From NCBI GenBank assembly GCA_000964245.1, contig LANB01000001.1, forward strand, positions 1,281,501 through 1,345,500: a stretch of DNA of 64,000 bases. Direction: 5' to 3'. This DNA comes from Cellvibrionaceae bacterium 1162T.S.0a.05. Lineage in GTDB: Bacteria; Pseudomonadota; Gammaproteobacteria; Pseudomonadales; Cellvibrionaceae. Position numbers and translations under genes: made by a program. Positions within the stretch are counted from its first letter, which is position 1. Every line of letters begins with the position of its first letter. This document shows positions 17,624-27,173 of this stretch, piece after piece. The notes beneath the pieces are model-generated. The model was not told the origin of the DNA. It did not search any database and saw only the letters and a list, made by a program, of their open reading frames with translations.

Positions 17624-20600
17624 ATGAAGAAACTTCGTCATTTTCAGGGGGCCTTGCCCTTTTTTACCGCGATCTTCCTGAATGCCTTTATGGACCTTGG
17701 CCATAAAATCACCATTCAGAACACGGTTTTCAAGCTTTACGAAGGCGAGGTGCAGATCTCCCTGATTGCCGTTGTTAACGCCATGATCCTGCTGCCTTAC
17801 ATCCTCCTGCTTAGCCCAGCCGGCTTTATTTCTGATCGTTTTCGCAAGACACGGGTGATGCAATTCTCTGCGTGGGCTGCGGTTGTGCTCTGTGCAGGTA
17901 TTACCTTTTGTTACTACCAGGGCTGGTTTTGGGCGGCCTTCGGCATGACTTTTTTGATGGCTGCGCAATCCGCTATTTATTCACCGGCCAAGCTCGGTTT
18001 TATCAAGGAGCTCTTCGGTAAAAATCGCCTCGGTGAAGCCAATGGCGTTGCCTCAGCCCTGGCGATTGTTGCCATACTCGCGGGCAGCTTTGCGTTTTCT
18101 TTTACCTTTGAAGCCTGGTTTATAGAAGGCAGCGACAGCAAGGAACAAGTACTACAAAATATCGCGCCGATTGGCTGGTTTTTACTGGCGACCGCCGTGT
18201 TTGAATTGGTAATGATGTATCGCTTGCCAAAACAAGCGCCCATCGTCAGCGATCTACAATTCAATTGGTCGCGTTTTGCCAGCGGCCGTTTATTTATTGA
18301 TGACCTGGAACCCTTACGCGCACGACGCGTTATTCGCCTCGCCGTTGTGGGCCTTGCCATGTTCTGGAGCGTCGGCCAGGTAATGTTGGCGGCCTTTCCT
18401 GAATTCCTGAAAAGTACCCTGGGTGTCATGGATACGCGTGTGGTGCAAGGTGTACTTGCCTGCTCAGGTATTGGAATAGCAATTGGCTCCACGCTTGCGG
18501 GAAAAATTTCCCGTGATCATATTGAATCCGGCATCCTGCCCATTGCAGCTACTGGCCTCGCAATTGGCTTGCTGCTACTACCAACTGTCGACTCTCCTAC
18601 CTGGGCTGCAATTGATTTTCTCTTTATCGGCATGATGGGTGGTATGTTCATCGTTCCGCTCAACGCATTGATTCAATACATCGCCGACGAAAATGCGCTG
18701 GGCAAAACACTTGCAGCAAACAACTGGGTACAAAATGTATGCATGCTCAGCTTTCTGATGCTGACCGTTTTGTTTACTCAGTTAGGTTGGAGCAGTACCG
18801 CACTCTTGTATCTCATTGCTGTCGTTGCTCTGGTCGGCGGTATGTATACCATCTATGAGCTGCCGCAAAGTCTGACGCGTTTACTCTTAACCGGCATTTT
18901 GTCGCGACACTATCGCGTGAAAGTGCAGGGCATGAAAAATATCCCCTCAAAAGGCGGTGTCCTGCTGTTGGGGAATCACGTGAGCTGGATCGACTGGGCC
19001 ATTCTGCAAATTGCCAGCCCACGCCCGGTACGTTTTGTAATGATTCGAAATATTTACGAGCGTTGGTATTTAAAATGGTTTTTTGATTTATTCGGCTGCA
19101 TTCCCATTGAGCAGGGCCCGCGCTCTCGTCAGGCACTTGAACGTGTTGCGGAACTATTAAATGCCGGCGAAGTGGTCTGCCTCTTTCCCGAAGGCGTTAT
19201 CAGTCGCAACGGCCATCTCGCTGAATTTCGCAAGGGTTATGAAAGTGCGTGTGAACAGGCGAATGATGATGTGGTCATTGTTCCCTTTTATTTACGCGGG
19301 CTCTGGGGCAGTCAATTCTCGCGCTCCTCTGCCGCGTTGAAAAAAGTGAAAGCCAAGGGCCTCGGTCGCGATCTGATTGTTGCCTTCGGCCCAGCGATTG
19401 ATAAAAACACCAAAGCCGATGTACTCAAACGCCGCGTCTTCGATTTAAGTATCAGCTCGTGGCAAGAATATATCGACTCGCTGCCAACTATTGGCGAACA
19501 GTGGCTGGAAACCGCAAAAAAACAGGGGAAATCCGCCTGCATCATCGACACCCTGGGCACCCGCGTAAATGCTTATGAAGCTTTGACCGGCGCACGAATT
19601 CTTTCTCGTCGTATTGCTAAATACAGTCCCGAGAAAAATGTCGGCCTCTTACTTCCCACTAGCGCAGGCGGCATGCTCGGCAATATGGCTGCGATTCTCG
19701 CGGGCAAAACACTGGTCAATTTAAATTACAGCGCAAGCGAAAGCGCGCTGCTTTCGGCTATTGACCAGGCAGAGATTAAAACGATTTACACATCCAAACG
19801 CTTTGTTAAAAAGCTCGAAAGCAAGGGAATACAAACCGAAGCCTTTCAGGAAGCTTGCCGCTTTATTTACCTCGAGGATTTAAAAGAGGAGGCCTCACTC
19901 GCGGAAAAAATATTCACGCTTATGAGTGTTAAATTTTTACCTCTGTGGTTGCTGAAAATGGTATTTGTCCATAACCGCGAACCCGATAGCATTGCCGCAA
20001 TATTATTTTCCAGCGGCAGCGAAGGTGCGCCCAAAGGCGTGCTGCTCTCACATAAAAACATCATGGCGAATGTTAAACAAATTGGCGATGTCTTGAACAT
20101 GGAAGGCGATGAAGTCTTTATGGCGAATTTGCCACTTTTCCATGCCTTCGGTTTAACCGCCACGCAGTTTATGCCCCTACTTGAAGGTTTACCTGTTGTG
20201 TGCCATCCCGACCCCACAGATGCGCTCGGTTCTGCTAAAGCGATCGCTGAACACCGTGCAACGATTATGTTCGGTACCTCCAGTTTCTTTCGCTTATACA
20301 TTCGCAACAACAAGGTTCACCCCTTAATGTTACAAAGTTTACGTCTCGTCGTTGCCGGTGCAGAAAAATTACAGGATGAAGTTCGCCGCGAGTTTAAATT
20401 GAAATTTAACAAAGACATTGTCGAAGGCTATGGCGCAACTGAAACCACACCGGTTGCCAGCGTCAACCTTCCCGATATTCTCAGCGTACAAGACTGGAAA
20501 GTGCAAAAAGGTGAAAAGCCGGGTACGGTCGGCCTGCCCTTGCCTGGCACCAGTTGTAAAATTGTCGACCCCGAGACATTCGAAGAATTACCAACCGATC

Positions 20601-21088
20601 AATCCGGTATGATTTTGATTGGCGGCAGCCAGGTGATGCAAGGTTATTTAAAAAATGTAGAGAAAACTGCTGAAGTCATTCGCGAGATCGACGGCATTCG
20701 CTGGTATGTGACTGGCGATAAAGGCCGACTCGATGCCGACGGTTTCCTTCACATTGAAGATCGCTACTCGCGCTTTGCCAAAATCGGCGGCGAAATGGTG
20801 GGCCTCGGTACCGTCGAATCCTGCATTCACGAACTCTTTGCCGCAGACGGAGACCTTGATGCCGAAGTGCTGGCGGTAAACCTGCCCGATGATAAAAAAG
20901 GTGAGCGGATTGTCTTACTCAGCAACCGTGAACTGCCTTTAAATGAATTGCGAGAAAAATTAAATTCGACAAGTCTTAACAAGCTCGCCTTCCCCAGCGC
21001 TTTAATCCATGTCGAAGAAATACCCAAATTAGGTTCCGGTAAAAATGATTTTGGAAAAGCCAAAAAAATTGCGGAAGAACTCGCGTGA
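17624..21088 (+). CDS. aas: Three-domain fusion: lysophospholipid transporter (LplT-like), PlsC acyltransferase, acyl-ACP synthetase
   Basis: This protein of about 1154 residues joins three activities of the lysophospholipid repair cycle. Residues about 1-415 form a 12-helix MFS transporter like LplT, which flips lysophospholipids inward. Residues about 430-630 form a PlsC acyltransferase, with [10 protein letters not shown] as the HxxxxD box and [10 protein letters not shown]. The rest is an AMP-forming acyl-ACP synthetase, with [16 protein letters not shown] as the P-loop, GYGATETTP and [13 protein letters not shown]. coli keeps LplT and Aas as separate genes. The ATG at 17624 with AAGG at 9 bp is preferred to the ATG at 17615, which directly abuts the AAGG. 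It acts at the inner membrane. A lipase gene overlaps its stop codon. Confidence 0.93.
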   Translation: MKKLRHFQGALPFFTAIFLNAFMDLGHKITIQNTVFKLYEGEVQISLIAVVNAMILLPYILLLSPAGFISDRFRKTRVMQFSAWAAVVLCAGITFCYYQGWFWAAFGMTFLMAAQSAIYSPAKLGFIKELFGKNRLGEANGVASALAIVAILAGSFAFSFTFEAWFIEGSDSKEQVLQNIAPIGWFLLATAVFELVMMYRLPKQAPIVSDLQFNWSRFASGRLFIDDLEPLRARRVIRLAVVGLAMFWSVGQVMLAAFPEFLKSTLGVMDTRVVQGVLACSGIGIAIGSTLAGKISRDHIESGILPIAATGLAIGLLLLPTVDSPTWAAIDFLFIGMMGGMFIVPLNALIQYIADENALGKTLAANNWVQNVCMLSFLMLTVLFTQLGWSSTALLYLIAVVALVGGMYTIYELPQSLTRLLLTGILSRHYRVKVQGMKNIPSKGGVLLLGNHVSWIDWAILQIASPRPVRFVMIRNIYERWYLKWFFDLFGCIPIEQGPRSRQALERVAELLNAGEVVCLFPEGVISRNGHLAEFRKGYESACEQANDDVVIVPFYLRGLWGSQFSRSSAALKKVKAKGLGRDLIVAFGPAIDKNTKADVLKRRVFDLSISSWQEYIDSLPTIGEQWLETAKKQGKSACIIDTLGTRVNAYEALTGARILSRRIAKYSPEKNVGLLLPTSAGGMLGNMAAILAGKTLVNLNYSASESALLSAIDQAEIKTIYTSKRFVKKLESKGIQTEAFQEACRFIYLEDLKEEASLAEKIFTLMSVKFLPLWLLKMVFVHNREPDSIAAILFSSGSEGAPKGVLLSHKNIMANVKQIGDVLNMEGDEVFMANLPLFHAFGLTATQFMPLLEGLPVVCHPDPTDALGSAKAIAEHRATIMFGTSSFFRLYIRNNKVHPLMLQSLRLVVAGAEKLQDEVRREFKLKFNKDIVEGYGATETTPVASVNLPDILSVQDWKVQKGEKPGTVGLPLPGTSCKIVDPETFEELPTDQSGMILIGGSQVMQGYLKNVEKTAEVIREIDGIRWYVTGDKGRLDADGFLHIEDRYSRFAKIGGEMVGLGTVESCIHELFAADGDLDAEVLAVNLPDDKKGERIVLLSNRELPLNELREKLNSTSLNKLAFPSALIHVEEIPKLGSGKNDFGKAKKIAEELA

Positions 21089-21867
21089 GTACGCGCTTTC
21101 GTTTTTTGGTTTGCCTGCTGTTGTTTGCAAGCTTTTGCAACTACACGCAGGCTAGCTCTTCAGGTGAAGGCACGCTCGCAACACCACTACACACCGCAAG
21201 CCCACCTCAACAAAAGGATTGCGTCATTCTGCTCCACGGCCTCGCGCGCTCAGACAATTCAATGAATCGCTTGCAGACGTTTTTGGAAGATGCGTCCTAC
21301 AAAGTGGTCAATCAGGATTACCCTTCAACAAGTGCGACGATTCTTGAATTAGCCAAAGACACCTTCCCTTCCGCTCTTGCTGCTTGTGAAACGTCGGCGC
21401 AAATCCACTTTGTCACCCACTCTATGGGCGGTATCCTTCTGCGCGCCTGGTTGAGTGAAGCCGGTTTAAATAAAAACATTGCATCACTTGGGCGCGTCGT
21501 CATGCTCGGGCCGCCCAACAAGGGAAGCGAGATCGTTGATCAGTTCGGTGACTGGCCCGGTTTTCACTTTATCAATGGGCCAGCGGGCCAACAATTGGGT
21601 ACAAGCGAGCATGCTCTTCCCACAAAACTTGGCCCGGCAAATTTTGAACTGGGAATTATCGCCGGCCGCGCCAGTCTGAATCCTGTATTCTCCGGTGTCT
21701 TACCCGGCGACGACGATGGCAAAGTCAGCGTTGACAGCACCATGCTGGCAGGCATGAAAGAACATAAAGTATTGAATGTGACGCACACCTTTATGATGCG
21801 CAACACAGAAGTCATGCAAGAGGTGCTAGGCTTTTTAAAACAGGGCCACTTCAGCAAAACTGAATAA
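21085..21867 (+). CDS. Secreted alpha/beta-hydrolase, lipase-like
   Basis: The GTG start overlaps the TGA of the preceding gene (GTGA), so translation is coupled. A signal peptide (about residues 1-24, with [13 protein letters not shown]) directs it to the periplasm. The hydrolase fold shows [10 protein letters not shown] (oxyanion loop), the nucleophile elbow [16 protein letters not shown], and a likely Asp in [11 protein letters not shown] with His in NVTHTFMMR, completing a Ser-Asp-His triad. Coupling to a lysophospholipid uptake and re-acylation enzyme suggests it releases acyl chains or lysophospholipids in the periplasm (inference). Confidence 0.85.
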   Translation: MSTRFRFLVCLLLFASFCNYTQASSSGEGTLATPLHTASPPQQKDCVILLHGLARSDNSMNRLQTFLEDASYKVVNQDYPSTSATILELAKDTFPSALAACETSAQIHFVTHSMGGILLRAWLSEAGLNKNIASLGRVVMLGPPNKGSEIVDQFGDWPGFHFINGPAGQQLGTSEHALPTKLGPANFELGIIAGRASLNPVFSGVLPGDDDGKVSVDSTMLAGMKEHKVLNVTHTFMMRNTEVMQEVLGFLKQGHFSKTE

Positions 21868-21872
21868 GGCCA

Positions 21873-21910
21873 GGTTCTGCGAAGAGCCCGGTTCTGCGAA
21901 GAGCCCGGTT
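21873..21910 (+). repeat. 17-bp direct tandem repeat
   Basis: GGTTCTGCGAAGAGCCC occurs twice without mismatch (21873-21889 and 21890-21906), followed by a third partial GGTT. It lies 5 bp after the lipase stop codon. Each unit can form a small GGTTCT/AGAGCC-type hairpin, so it may be a duplicated weak 3' structure. Confidence 0.9.
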
Positions 21911-21981
21911 TGATAAATATAACAAGCTGACGATGAAACCTTTTCGTCAAATGTCGCGTAACACATTGTAGGAATTGCATT

Positions 21982-23295
21982 ATGACTAACACCCCAGGAC
22001 GCAGCATGAAAAAACTGGCTCTTCTTCTCTTACTGAGTGGCGCTTTGTTCGCCTGTAGCGATGATGACGGCGACAATCAACTCACTGACGAGCCCGATGA
22101 TTTCGATGATCTTCGCCCCTTCAATGTCAATGCGCCCTACGCCTCAGTGATCACTGACTGTGTACGTGCTGAATCCGCAAGTGAGTACTGCAATCTGGAT
22201 ACACTGCCTTTACTCGGGCAGGAAGTGGCAAACCCCTCTGTTGAGGATGTGATGAATCGTCTTGTGATTTCACATGACTGGATGGCTGACAATTTCGAAG
22301 AGATTCTTTACAGCTTGCCAGAGGAGATTCTGCCCCTGTTCAAAGGTTTGACTGCGGTGGTTATTGACGACGATATCCGCCCCGCCTTCTATACCACCAG
22401 TACCGGCGCAATTTATCTGGACCCCGCGTATCTGTGGCTGAGTGTTGCAGATAAACGCACCATCAACACTAAGGAAGACTATCGAGCAGGCTTTGGAAAT
22501 GACCTGATTTTTGAATCCTGGGGCTTCTACACCAATGGCGCAGATTACGCATACCGTTACGGCTCGCTTACGGATGACAGCACCCGCACGCTGGAAAACA
22601 CGACCTACCTGTTGGCGCGTCTCATCTTTCATGAACTGGCCCACGCGAACGATTTTCTTCCACCGTCGACCTACGGCAATCTCAGCGCGTCAATGACCGT
22701 CAATCAAGCCTCGTCAGCGCTGGTTTCCCAGCGGCCTTCGAACACTCTCGATAGCGCTTTTCCACTCGAGTCTCCCATGCTCTATGGCCTGGCGGATGTT
22801 CTGTATTTTGGAGAAACGGCCAATGACCAACAAATTGCCCTGACAGCGAGTGAAGTGGGTGAGGAATTCGGAACAGAAGGTGCCGCTCACCACTACGGCT
22901 ATTCAAATCAATATGAAGATGCCGCCATGCTCTTCGAAATCGCCCTGATGAAGCAACTTTTCGGTTTTGATTATGACACGCCTTTCGTGGATGTCCCGGA
23001 CACGGAAAATGGCTGTAATAGCTTCATCGTTGGCTGGGGGCAATTTAATCGTCTCGGCGATCCGGACGTCCGTGAACGTGCCGAATACATTGTGAACCAA
23101 TTATTGCCCAATCTGGACACTAGCGAATTCTTCCAGAATCTTGCGCCCGCAAGCCCCATGACGAGCGGCCAGGGTTGGTGCGACAATTTGGTGAGCAAAG
23201 CGGGCGGTCAACAAAAAGCATCCGGCCAACCTCAAAAACCCTCCGAGCTTTTTGATCTCGAAGAAATCAGACGCTGGCAACGCCACTACCACTAG
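21982..23295 (+). CDS. Lipoprotein with a HELAH zinc-peptidase-like motif
   Basis: This secreted lipoprotein of 437 residues (429 if the ATG at 22006 is used; both starts have an AGGA-like site) has the lipobox LSGALFAC followed by an Asp-rich linker. A HELAH motif in LIFHELAHANDF (about residue 215) resembles the HExxH zinc site of gluzincin-type peptidases. The downstream EDAAMLFEIALMKQLFG stretch could supply a third acidic ligand. No known family was recognised beyond that. It probably sits in the outer membrane facing the periplasm. It is followed by a good intrinsic terminator at 23310. Confidence 0.75.
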   Translation: MTNTPGRSMKKLALLLLLSGALFACSDDDGDNQLTDEPDDFDDLRPFNVNAPYASVITDCVRAESASEYCNLDTLPLLGQEVANPSVEDVMNRLVISHDWMADNFEEILYSLPEEILPLFKGLTAVVIDDDIRPAFYTTSTGAIYLDPAYLWLSVADKRTINTKEDYRAGFGNDLIFESWGFYTNGADYAYRYGSLTDDSTRTLENTTYLLARLIFHELAHANDFLPPSTYGNLSASMTVNQASSALVSQRPSNTLDSAFPLESPMLYGLADVLYFGETANDQQIALTASEVGEEFGTEGAAHHYGYSNQYEDAAMLFEIALMKQLFGFDYDTPFVDVPDTENGCNSFIVGWGQFNRLGDPDVRERAEYIVNQLLPNLDTSEFFQNLAPASPMTSGQGWCDNLVSKAGGQQKASGQPQKPSELFDLEEIRRWQRHYH

Positions 23296-23309
23296 CGCTC
23301 AAGCATCAT

Positions 23310-23338
23310 AAAAGGCTATCGATACATGGCCTTTTTTT
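23310..23338 (+). terminator. Rho-independent terminator
   Basis: AAAAGGC pairs with GCCTTTT around a 12-nt loop and runs into seven T residues. It lies 15 bp beyond the stop codon of the HELAH lipoprotein gene. Confidence 0.8.
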
Positions 23339-23710
23339 AAAAACATTTAAAGAAAAGCGAGGTGCTTAGCATGCTCGCCTCTCTTTACCCCCCCCCTTCA
23401 TCACATGAAATGCTGCTGCCCAAAGGCCGCAAAGTGCATGTCTTTTGTGCATAACGATCAAAAAAGTACCAGCTTTTTCTCATACCTCATTTCGGCGGGC
23501 TTTTTATTACTAATTGCCCGGAAAATGGCGCCTCGGAAATAATTTTCTTATATATTTCAGCCACTTCGAGACAGAGTTCACACTCAAGCGAGAACGGCAT
23601 TCCATTCATTCTCCCTCAAAGCAAAGTGTTAACCCCTTCATACTTGGTACGAGTTTTTAGGTCTATTGTTCATACTAAAGCATTAACTGATGTATTGAGG
23701 TATCCCACTA
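23339..23710. other. Non-coding stretch before the Pro-Glu-rich lipoprotein gene
   Basis: These 372 bp have no supported gene. They hold a C9 run near 23390 and a GCGAG...CTCGC hairpin around 23357-23382. The T-rich 3' part must contain the promoter of the next gene. Confidence 0.5.
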
Positions 23711-24304
23711 ATGCAAGGCCTTTCCTACCTGCGTTATTTTATTGCCATATTACTGGTCAGCGTTCTAAGCGCCTGCGGAGGCGACCCCGAATTTGCTGAA
23801 GGTAATTCGCCTGAACAAAACCAGCCCGAGCCACAACCTGAGCCTGAGCCACAACCTGAGCCTGAGCCAGAACCTCAGCCGCAACCCGAGCCTGAGCCTC
23901 AACCCGAACCCGAGCCTCAACCCGAGCCCGAGCCACAACCCGAACCTGAACCTCAACCAGAGCCCGAACCTGAGCCAGAGCCTCAACCCGAACCAGAACC
24001 TGAACCGCAACCAGAACCCGAGCCACAAAAAGTGACTGCGCACTTGAGCTGGGACATCCCTGAGTTTCGTGAGAACGGTGAAGAGCTCTTTTTAAGTGAT
24101 ATCGGTGGTTACGAAATTGTCTATCGACTCACCAGCGATTCCAGCTATACCATTATTGATCTTCCCGAAGACGAGTATCCAAATCTGGACGCTCACACCG
24201 TCAGCGAACTGGTTCCTGGTGAATACGAATTTATGATTGCTGTTTACGATATTGATGGTTTATACAGCGATTTTTCCGATCCAGTTATCACAAATCTCGA
24301 ATAA
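23711..24304 (+). CDS. Lipoprotein with a Pro-Glu/Gln repeat stalk and fibronectin-III-like domain
   Basis: A lipoprotein signal peptide ends at LSACGG (Cys at about residue 21). It is followed by about 70 residues of PEPQ/PEPE repeats, a stiff proline-rich stalk. The C-terminal 90 residues ([15 protein letters not shown] to [10 protein letters not shown]) have the strand pattern of a fibronectin type III domain: GYEIVYR, then the [19 protein letters not shown] core. Such a layout would hold the domain away from the membrane. A paralogue follows at 24476 with the same domain on a different linker. The function is unknown; adhesion or matrix binding is plausible. It is followed by a strong terminator. 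Confidence 0.85.
   Translation: MQGLSYLRYFIAILLVSVLSACGGDPEFAEGNSPEQNQPEPQPEPEPQPEPEPEPQPQPEPEPQPEPEPQPEPEPQPEPEPQPEPEPEPEPQPEPEPEPQPEPEPQKVTAHLSWDIPEFRENGEELFLSDIGGYEIVYRLTSDSSYTIIDLPEDEYPNLDAHTVSELVPGEYEFMIAVYDIDGLYSDFSDPVITNLE
23823..24028 (+). repeat. Degenerate tandem repeat encoding a PEPQ/PEPE stalk
   Basis: About 200 bp of short repeats of the type GAGCCTCAACCCGAACC encode alternating Pro-Glu and Pro-Gln pairs. Such arrays change length by slipped-strand pairing, so stalk length probably varies between strains. The complementary strand is open in two frames here, which is a by-product of the repeat. Confidence 0.9.
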
Positions 24305-24310
24305 ATCCGA

Positions 24311-24337
24311 AGCGGGCCAAAAGGCCCGCTTTTTTTT
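24311..24337 (+). terminator. Rho-independent terminator
   Basis: AGCGGGCC pairs perfectly with GGCCCGCT over an AAAA loop, followed by a T-run. It ends the Pro-Glu-rich lipoprotein gene 7 bp after its stop codon. Confidence 0.92.
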
Positions 24338-24475
24338 ACAAAATCACGCTAAAACCCGCTAAAACACTGGTTATTTTGTTAACCAGGCCTCATACTTTAA
24401 GCCCACTCCGCGCTATCCTGAATGCATAAAACCATTAGAAATTGATTAAAACCAAATCGATTCTTTTATTTGTCC

Positions 24476-25030
24476 ATGAGTTTATTTCCATTAACAAATC
24501 TGCCTCTTAGCAAAAGGCTCAAATCCCGACCGGGCGCTTTGCAAAATGCTTTGCGCATCCTTTGCGTGCTTGCACTGTGTGCTGCATTTAGCGCCTGCCA
24601 AAAAGACGACCCCATTTTCGAAGAGGGTGGTCAAACTGTAACCAATGGCGGTAGCGATAGCACTGATGATGGTAGCGATGACGGCAATGGCACCGGAGGT
24701 GGTGGTGGCGGTGGCAGTAATGGAGGCGGCAGCACAACCGTCGGTGGAAATGGCAAAGCCAGTGCTTTTTTGAGTTGGGACATCCCTGCTTTTCGCGAAA
24801 ATGGCGAAGAATTGCAGCTCAGTGAGATTGCCGGCTACGAAATTGTCTATCGCCAGTTAAATGAAGACAGCTATACCGTCATCACCTTACGAGAAGACAA
24901 CAATACCGACTCTCACACGATAAATAATCTCGATGCAGGCAATTATGAATTTATGATTGCGGTATTTGATGAAGATGGTTTGTATAGCGATTATTCTGAT
25001 CCCGTTATCGCTTCCCTGGTTGCAAATTAA
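24476..25030 (+). CDS. Lipoprotein with a Gly/Ser linker and fibronectin-III-like domain (paralogue)
   Basis: This paralogue of the 23711 protein has a lipoprotein signal with a long basic N-terminal region (lipobox AAFSACQ) and an Asp/Gly/Ser-rich flexible linker instead of the proline stalk. It carries the same 90-residue C-terminal domain ([42 protein letters not shown]). The domains are clearly homologous while the linkers are unrelated, so a tandem duplication was followed by linker replacement or divergence. The ATG at 24476 is preferred to a TTG 6 bp earlier. The function is unknown. Confidence 0.82.
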   Translation: MSLFPLTNLPLSKRLKSRPGALQNALRILCVLALCAAFSACQKDDPIFEEGGQTVTNGGSDSTDDGSDDGNGTGGGGGGGSNGGGSTTVGGNGKASAFLSWDIPAFRENGEELQLSEIAGYEIVYRQLNEDSYTVITLREDNNTDSHTINNLDAGNYEFMIAVFDEDGLYSDYSDPVIASLVAN

Positions 25031-25094
25031 AGCGCGTTGCGCACTCCTTTAACCTTACCTTCCAAACCAATGCTCTTAATACGCTTTCGCTGAA

Positions 25095-25526
25095 TTAAAG
25101 CTGACGATATTCGGTTTGCGTAAATTCTTGTAATACAGCAACCAGGTTACCCAGCGTTTTTTCGCCCAGGCTTTCACCCAACTTTTCAAATTGACGCACA
25201 ACCAGCGGCTCAATTTTTTTATAAACACGCTTTCCTTTCGCGGAAAGTTTTATCACCAACGCGCGCTGATCACTGGAATCCGATTTGCGCAATATCAAGC
25301 CATCAGCTTCGAGGCGAGCAAGAATACGTGAAAGGCTTGGGCTTAAAATACAACTTTCTGCGGCGATATCCTGGGCGCTGCGCTCACCGTGTTCATCCAA
25401 CACTTTAAGCACACGCCACTGCTGTTCAGTTAGTCCGTGTTCCGCAAGAACAGGACGAACGAAAGCAACAGAATTTTCCCGTGCTTTTTGCAACAACAAC
25501 GGTAAATTTTCTCCTGCTACGTTCAT
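25095..25526 (-). CDS. MarR-family transcriptional regulator (HpaR-like)
   Basis: This 143-residue winged-helix regulator shows the sequence LTEQQWRVLKVLDEHGERSAQDIA, then SCILSPSLSRILARLEADGL (recognition helix) and the wing DSSDQRALVIKLSAKG. It resembles HpaR, the repressor of homoprotocatechuate catabolism, but no aromatic pathway genes are nearby. It is the last gene of a four-gene minus-strand operon, starting 12 bp after the Tat-substrate gene. It therefore probably regulates this envelope/cytochrome locus and may respond to a small phenolic or redox signal (inference). Confidence 0.9.
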   Translation of the reverse strand: MNVAGENLPLLLQKARENSVAFVRPVLAEHGLTEQQWRVLKVLDEHGERSAQDIAAESCILSPSLSRILARLEADGLILRKSDSSDQRALVIKLSAKGKRVYKKIEPLVVRQFEKLGESLGEKTLGNLVAVLQEFTQTEYRQL

Positions 25527-25538
25527 CCATAATCCTCG

Positions 25539-27161
25539 TTAACTATTGGAAAACTGCACTGGCCCGCTGACGATAGGCTCGAAGGCCGTCAACATATCCA
25601 TCATTGCCGAGTTACCTAAACCGTGTGCTATACCGCGAGAGGTAAAGGCTGCTTCAAAGTCCGCCTGGTAATCACCACCGTGTAAAGCCATGTAGTTCAA
25701 CATCACGGTTTGCACCAACAAGTTCACGTTGTTTGCTGCGGGACTGGAAGACGTTTCAACGTCACCACTTGAACGCATGAAGCCAAGTTGCTGATGATTT
25801 TCTGCAGCTTCTTCAGCACCTGCAGAAACCAACACAGGGCGATCTGCACTGTTTGGATCGTACACGAGGAAGAAAGACGCAGCGGTTTGCTGGTTGTCAC
25901 CTGTCCAAACACCTTTACCACGACCATTAACAGAATCGTCGGTCATACCGTTACTGAATACAGAACCGTCACTGAAAACATAGAGCATCAGTGGCACACC
26001 TTTGCGGCGCGCGTATTCCAGACACGCACCCATACAACGGCCAGCGCGCAAATCGCGTAACTCACCTGTAGAACGGTCACCTGTGTGATAGTCATAACCG
26101 CCCATTGTGACGGTACCTGCGCCCGCACGCCCACTGAGAACCAACTTCATAATGGACGCTGTCTTACGGAATTCACCATCGCTGTTAAATTCTTCTTCAG
26201 TGAAAATACCTGTTGGGCCAACAATGTCAGGGTCCTGTGAAGGGTCCAGTGCGCTCGGCGTCGGGAACCCTTCTGCAAGATACGCTGACTTCACGTAAGC
26301 ACAGCTGACCAGGTTTTTCATTTGTGCGTCAGTGCTGAGACCAGTGGCTACGTTTGATAGCTTGTGATCGCTGATGCGGGAAACACTTTCCATTACGGCG
26401 ACCACTTCTTCCGGTGTCAGGCTGCCGAAATCACCCACATCAACCAGACCTGTCACGTCGGAAGGCCGATCAATTTTAGTGGGGCGCACTTCGTTATTAA
26501 TCAGCATCGCAGGCGCCATGGAATTGCCACCCGACTCACTCGCACGCGACCCAATCAAGGCCAACAATTCACCGTTGGCACCCGCCATGTTGATGGCATA
26601 CATCGGGTTGTGTGGGTTATTTTGGGTATCATTTTCCGAACGCGCCGCAATCACTGCACCGTTAATTCCAGGTGCAAGCGGGTCCACCTGAAATTTTTCA
26701 AGTATGCCCGCCAGGAAACCACTGTCTGAATGAAAGGCGAGACCCAAAGTGGTATCGGTATAGTCACCATTACTGGTCGCTGTCGGTGTGGCTTCAACAC
26801 CACCCGGTACCATATCGCCGGGCACTCCTTGCTTGTTGAATCCTGAGGTACTCAAAAAATCCATTTGTCCGGCAGCGCCGCCGACTAAAACGTTTGAACC
26901 CGCAATATTGGCACCGCCTGCAAGATCAAAGGCGATAAAGGGAATCTTGCCCGCACCGGAGGTGATATTACAGGGCGCCAGTTTTGCCTGAATATCCGGC
27001 GACAAGGCGTAAGCCGGATTCATCAACAAACTGGCTGCACTCACACCCGCAAGCGTACCTGCACCAGTCATAAAACCTTGAGAAATAAACTCGCGGCGTG
27101 TTTTGGGTCGGTGCAGCTTTAAAGGCTCATCCAATCCGTAAAAAGTATTTCGCTTTGCCAT
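25539..27161 (-). CDS. Tat-exported protein of the DUF1501-like type
   Basis: A twin-arginine signal is present near residue 21 (RREFISQGFMTGAGTLAG), so the 540-residue protein is folded in the cytosol and then exported. The mature part is rich in Gly, Asp and Asn (AFDLAGGANIAGSN, GGYDYHTGDRSTGELRD, LYVFSDGSVFSNG). That pattern is like DUF1501 proteins, relatives of the alkaline phosphatase/sulfatase fold that are often encoded beside cytochrome-like partners. This pairing is seen here too: the upstream genes encode CxxCH proteins. The precise function is unknown. The gaps to its neighbours are 12 bp on both sides, so the operon is tight. Confidence 0.7.
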   Translation of the reverse strand: MAKRNTFYGLDEPLKLHRPKTRREFISQGFMTGAGTLAGVSAASLLMNPAYALSPDIQAKLAPCNITSGAGKIPFIAFDLAGGANIAGSNVLVGGAAGQMDFLSTSGFNKQGVPGDMVPGGVEATPTATSNGDYTDTTLGLAFHSDSGFLAGILEKFQVDPLAPGINGAVIAARSENDTQNNPHNPMYAINMAGANGELLALIGSRASESGGNSMAPAMLINNEVRPTKIDRPSDVTGLVDVGDFGSLTPEEVVAVMESVSRISDHKLSNVATGLSTDAQMKNLVSCAYVKSAYLAEGFPTPSALDPSQDPDIVGPTGIFTEEEFNSDGEFRKTASIMKLVLSGRAGAGTVTMGGYDYHTGDRSTGELRDLRAGRCMGACLEYARRKGVPLMLYVFSDGSVFSNGMTDDSVNGRGKGVWTGDNQQTAASFFLVYDPNSADRPVLVSAGAEEAAENHQQLGFMRSSGDVETSSSPAANNVNLLVQTVMLNYMALHGGDYQADFEAAFTSRGIAHGLGNSAMMDMLTAFEPIVSGPVQFSNS

Positions 27162-27173
27162 AAGTTCTTCCCC

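Noticed and set aside
23757-24043. Antisense frames in the Pro-Glu repeat giving Val/Ala- or Leu/Arg-rich proteins
   Set aside because: They are low-complexity products of the tandem repeat read on the wrong strand.
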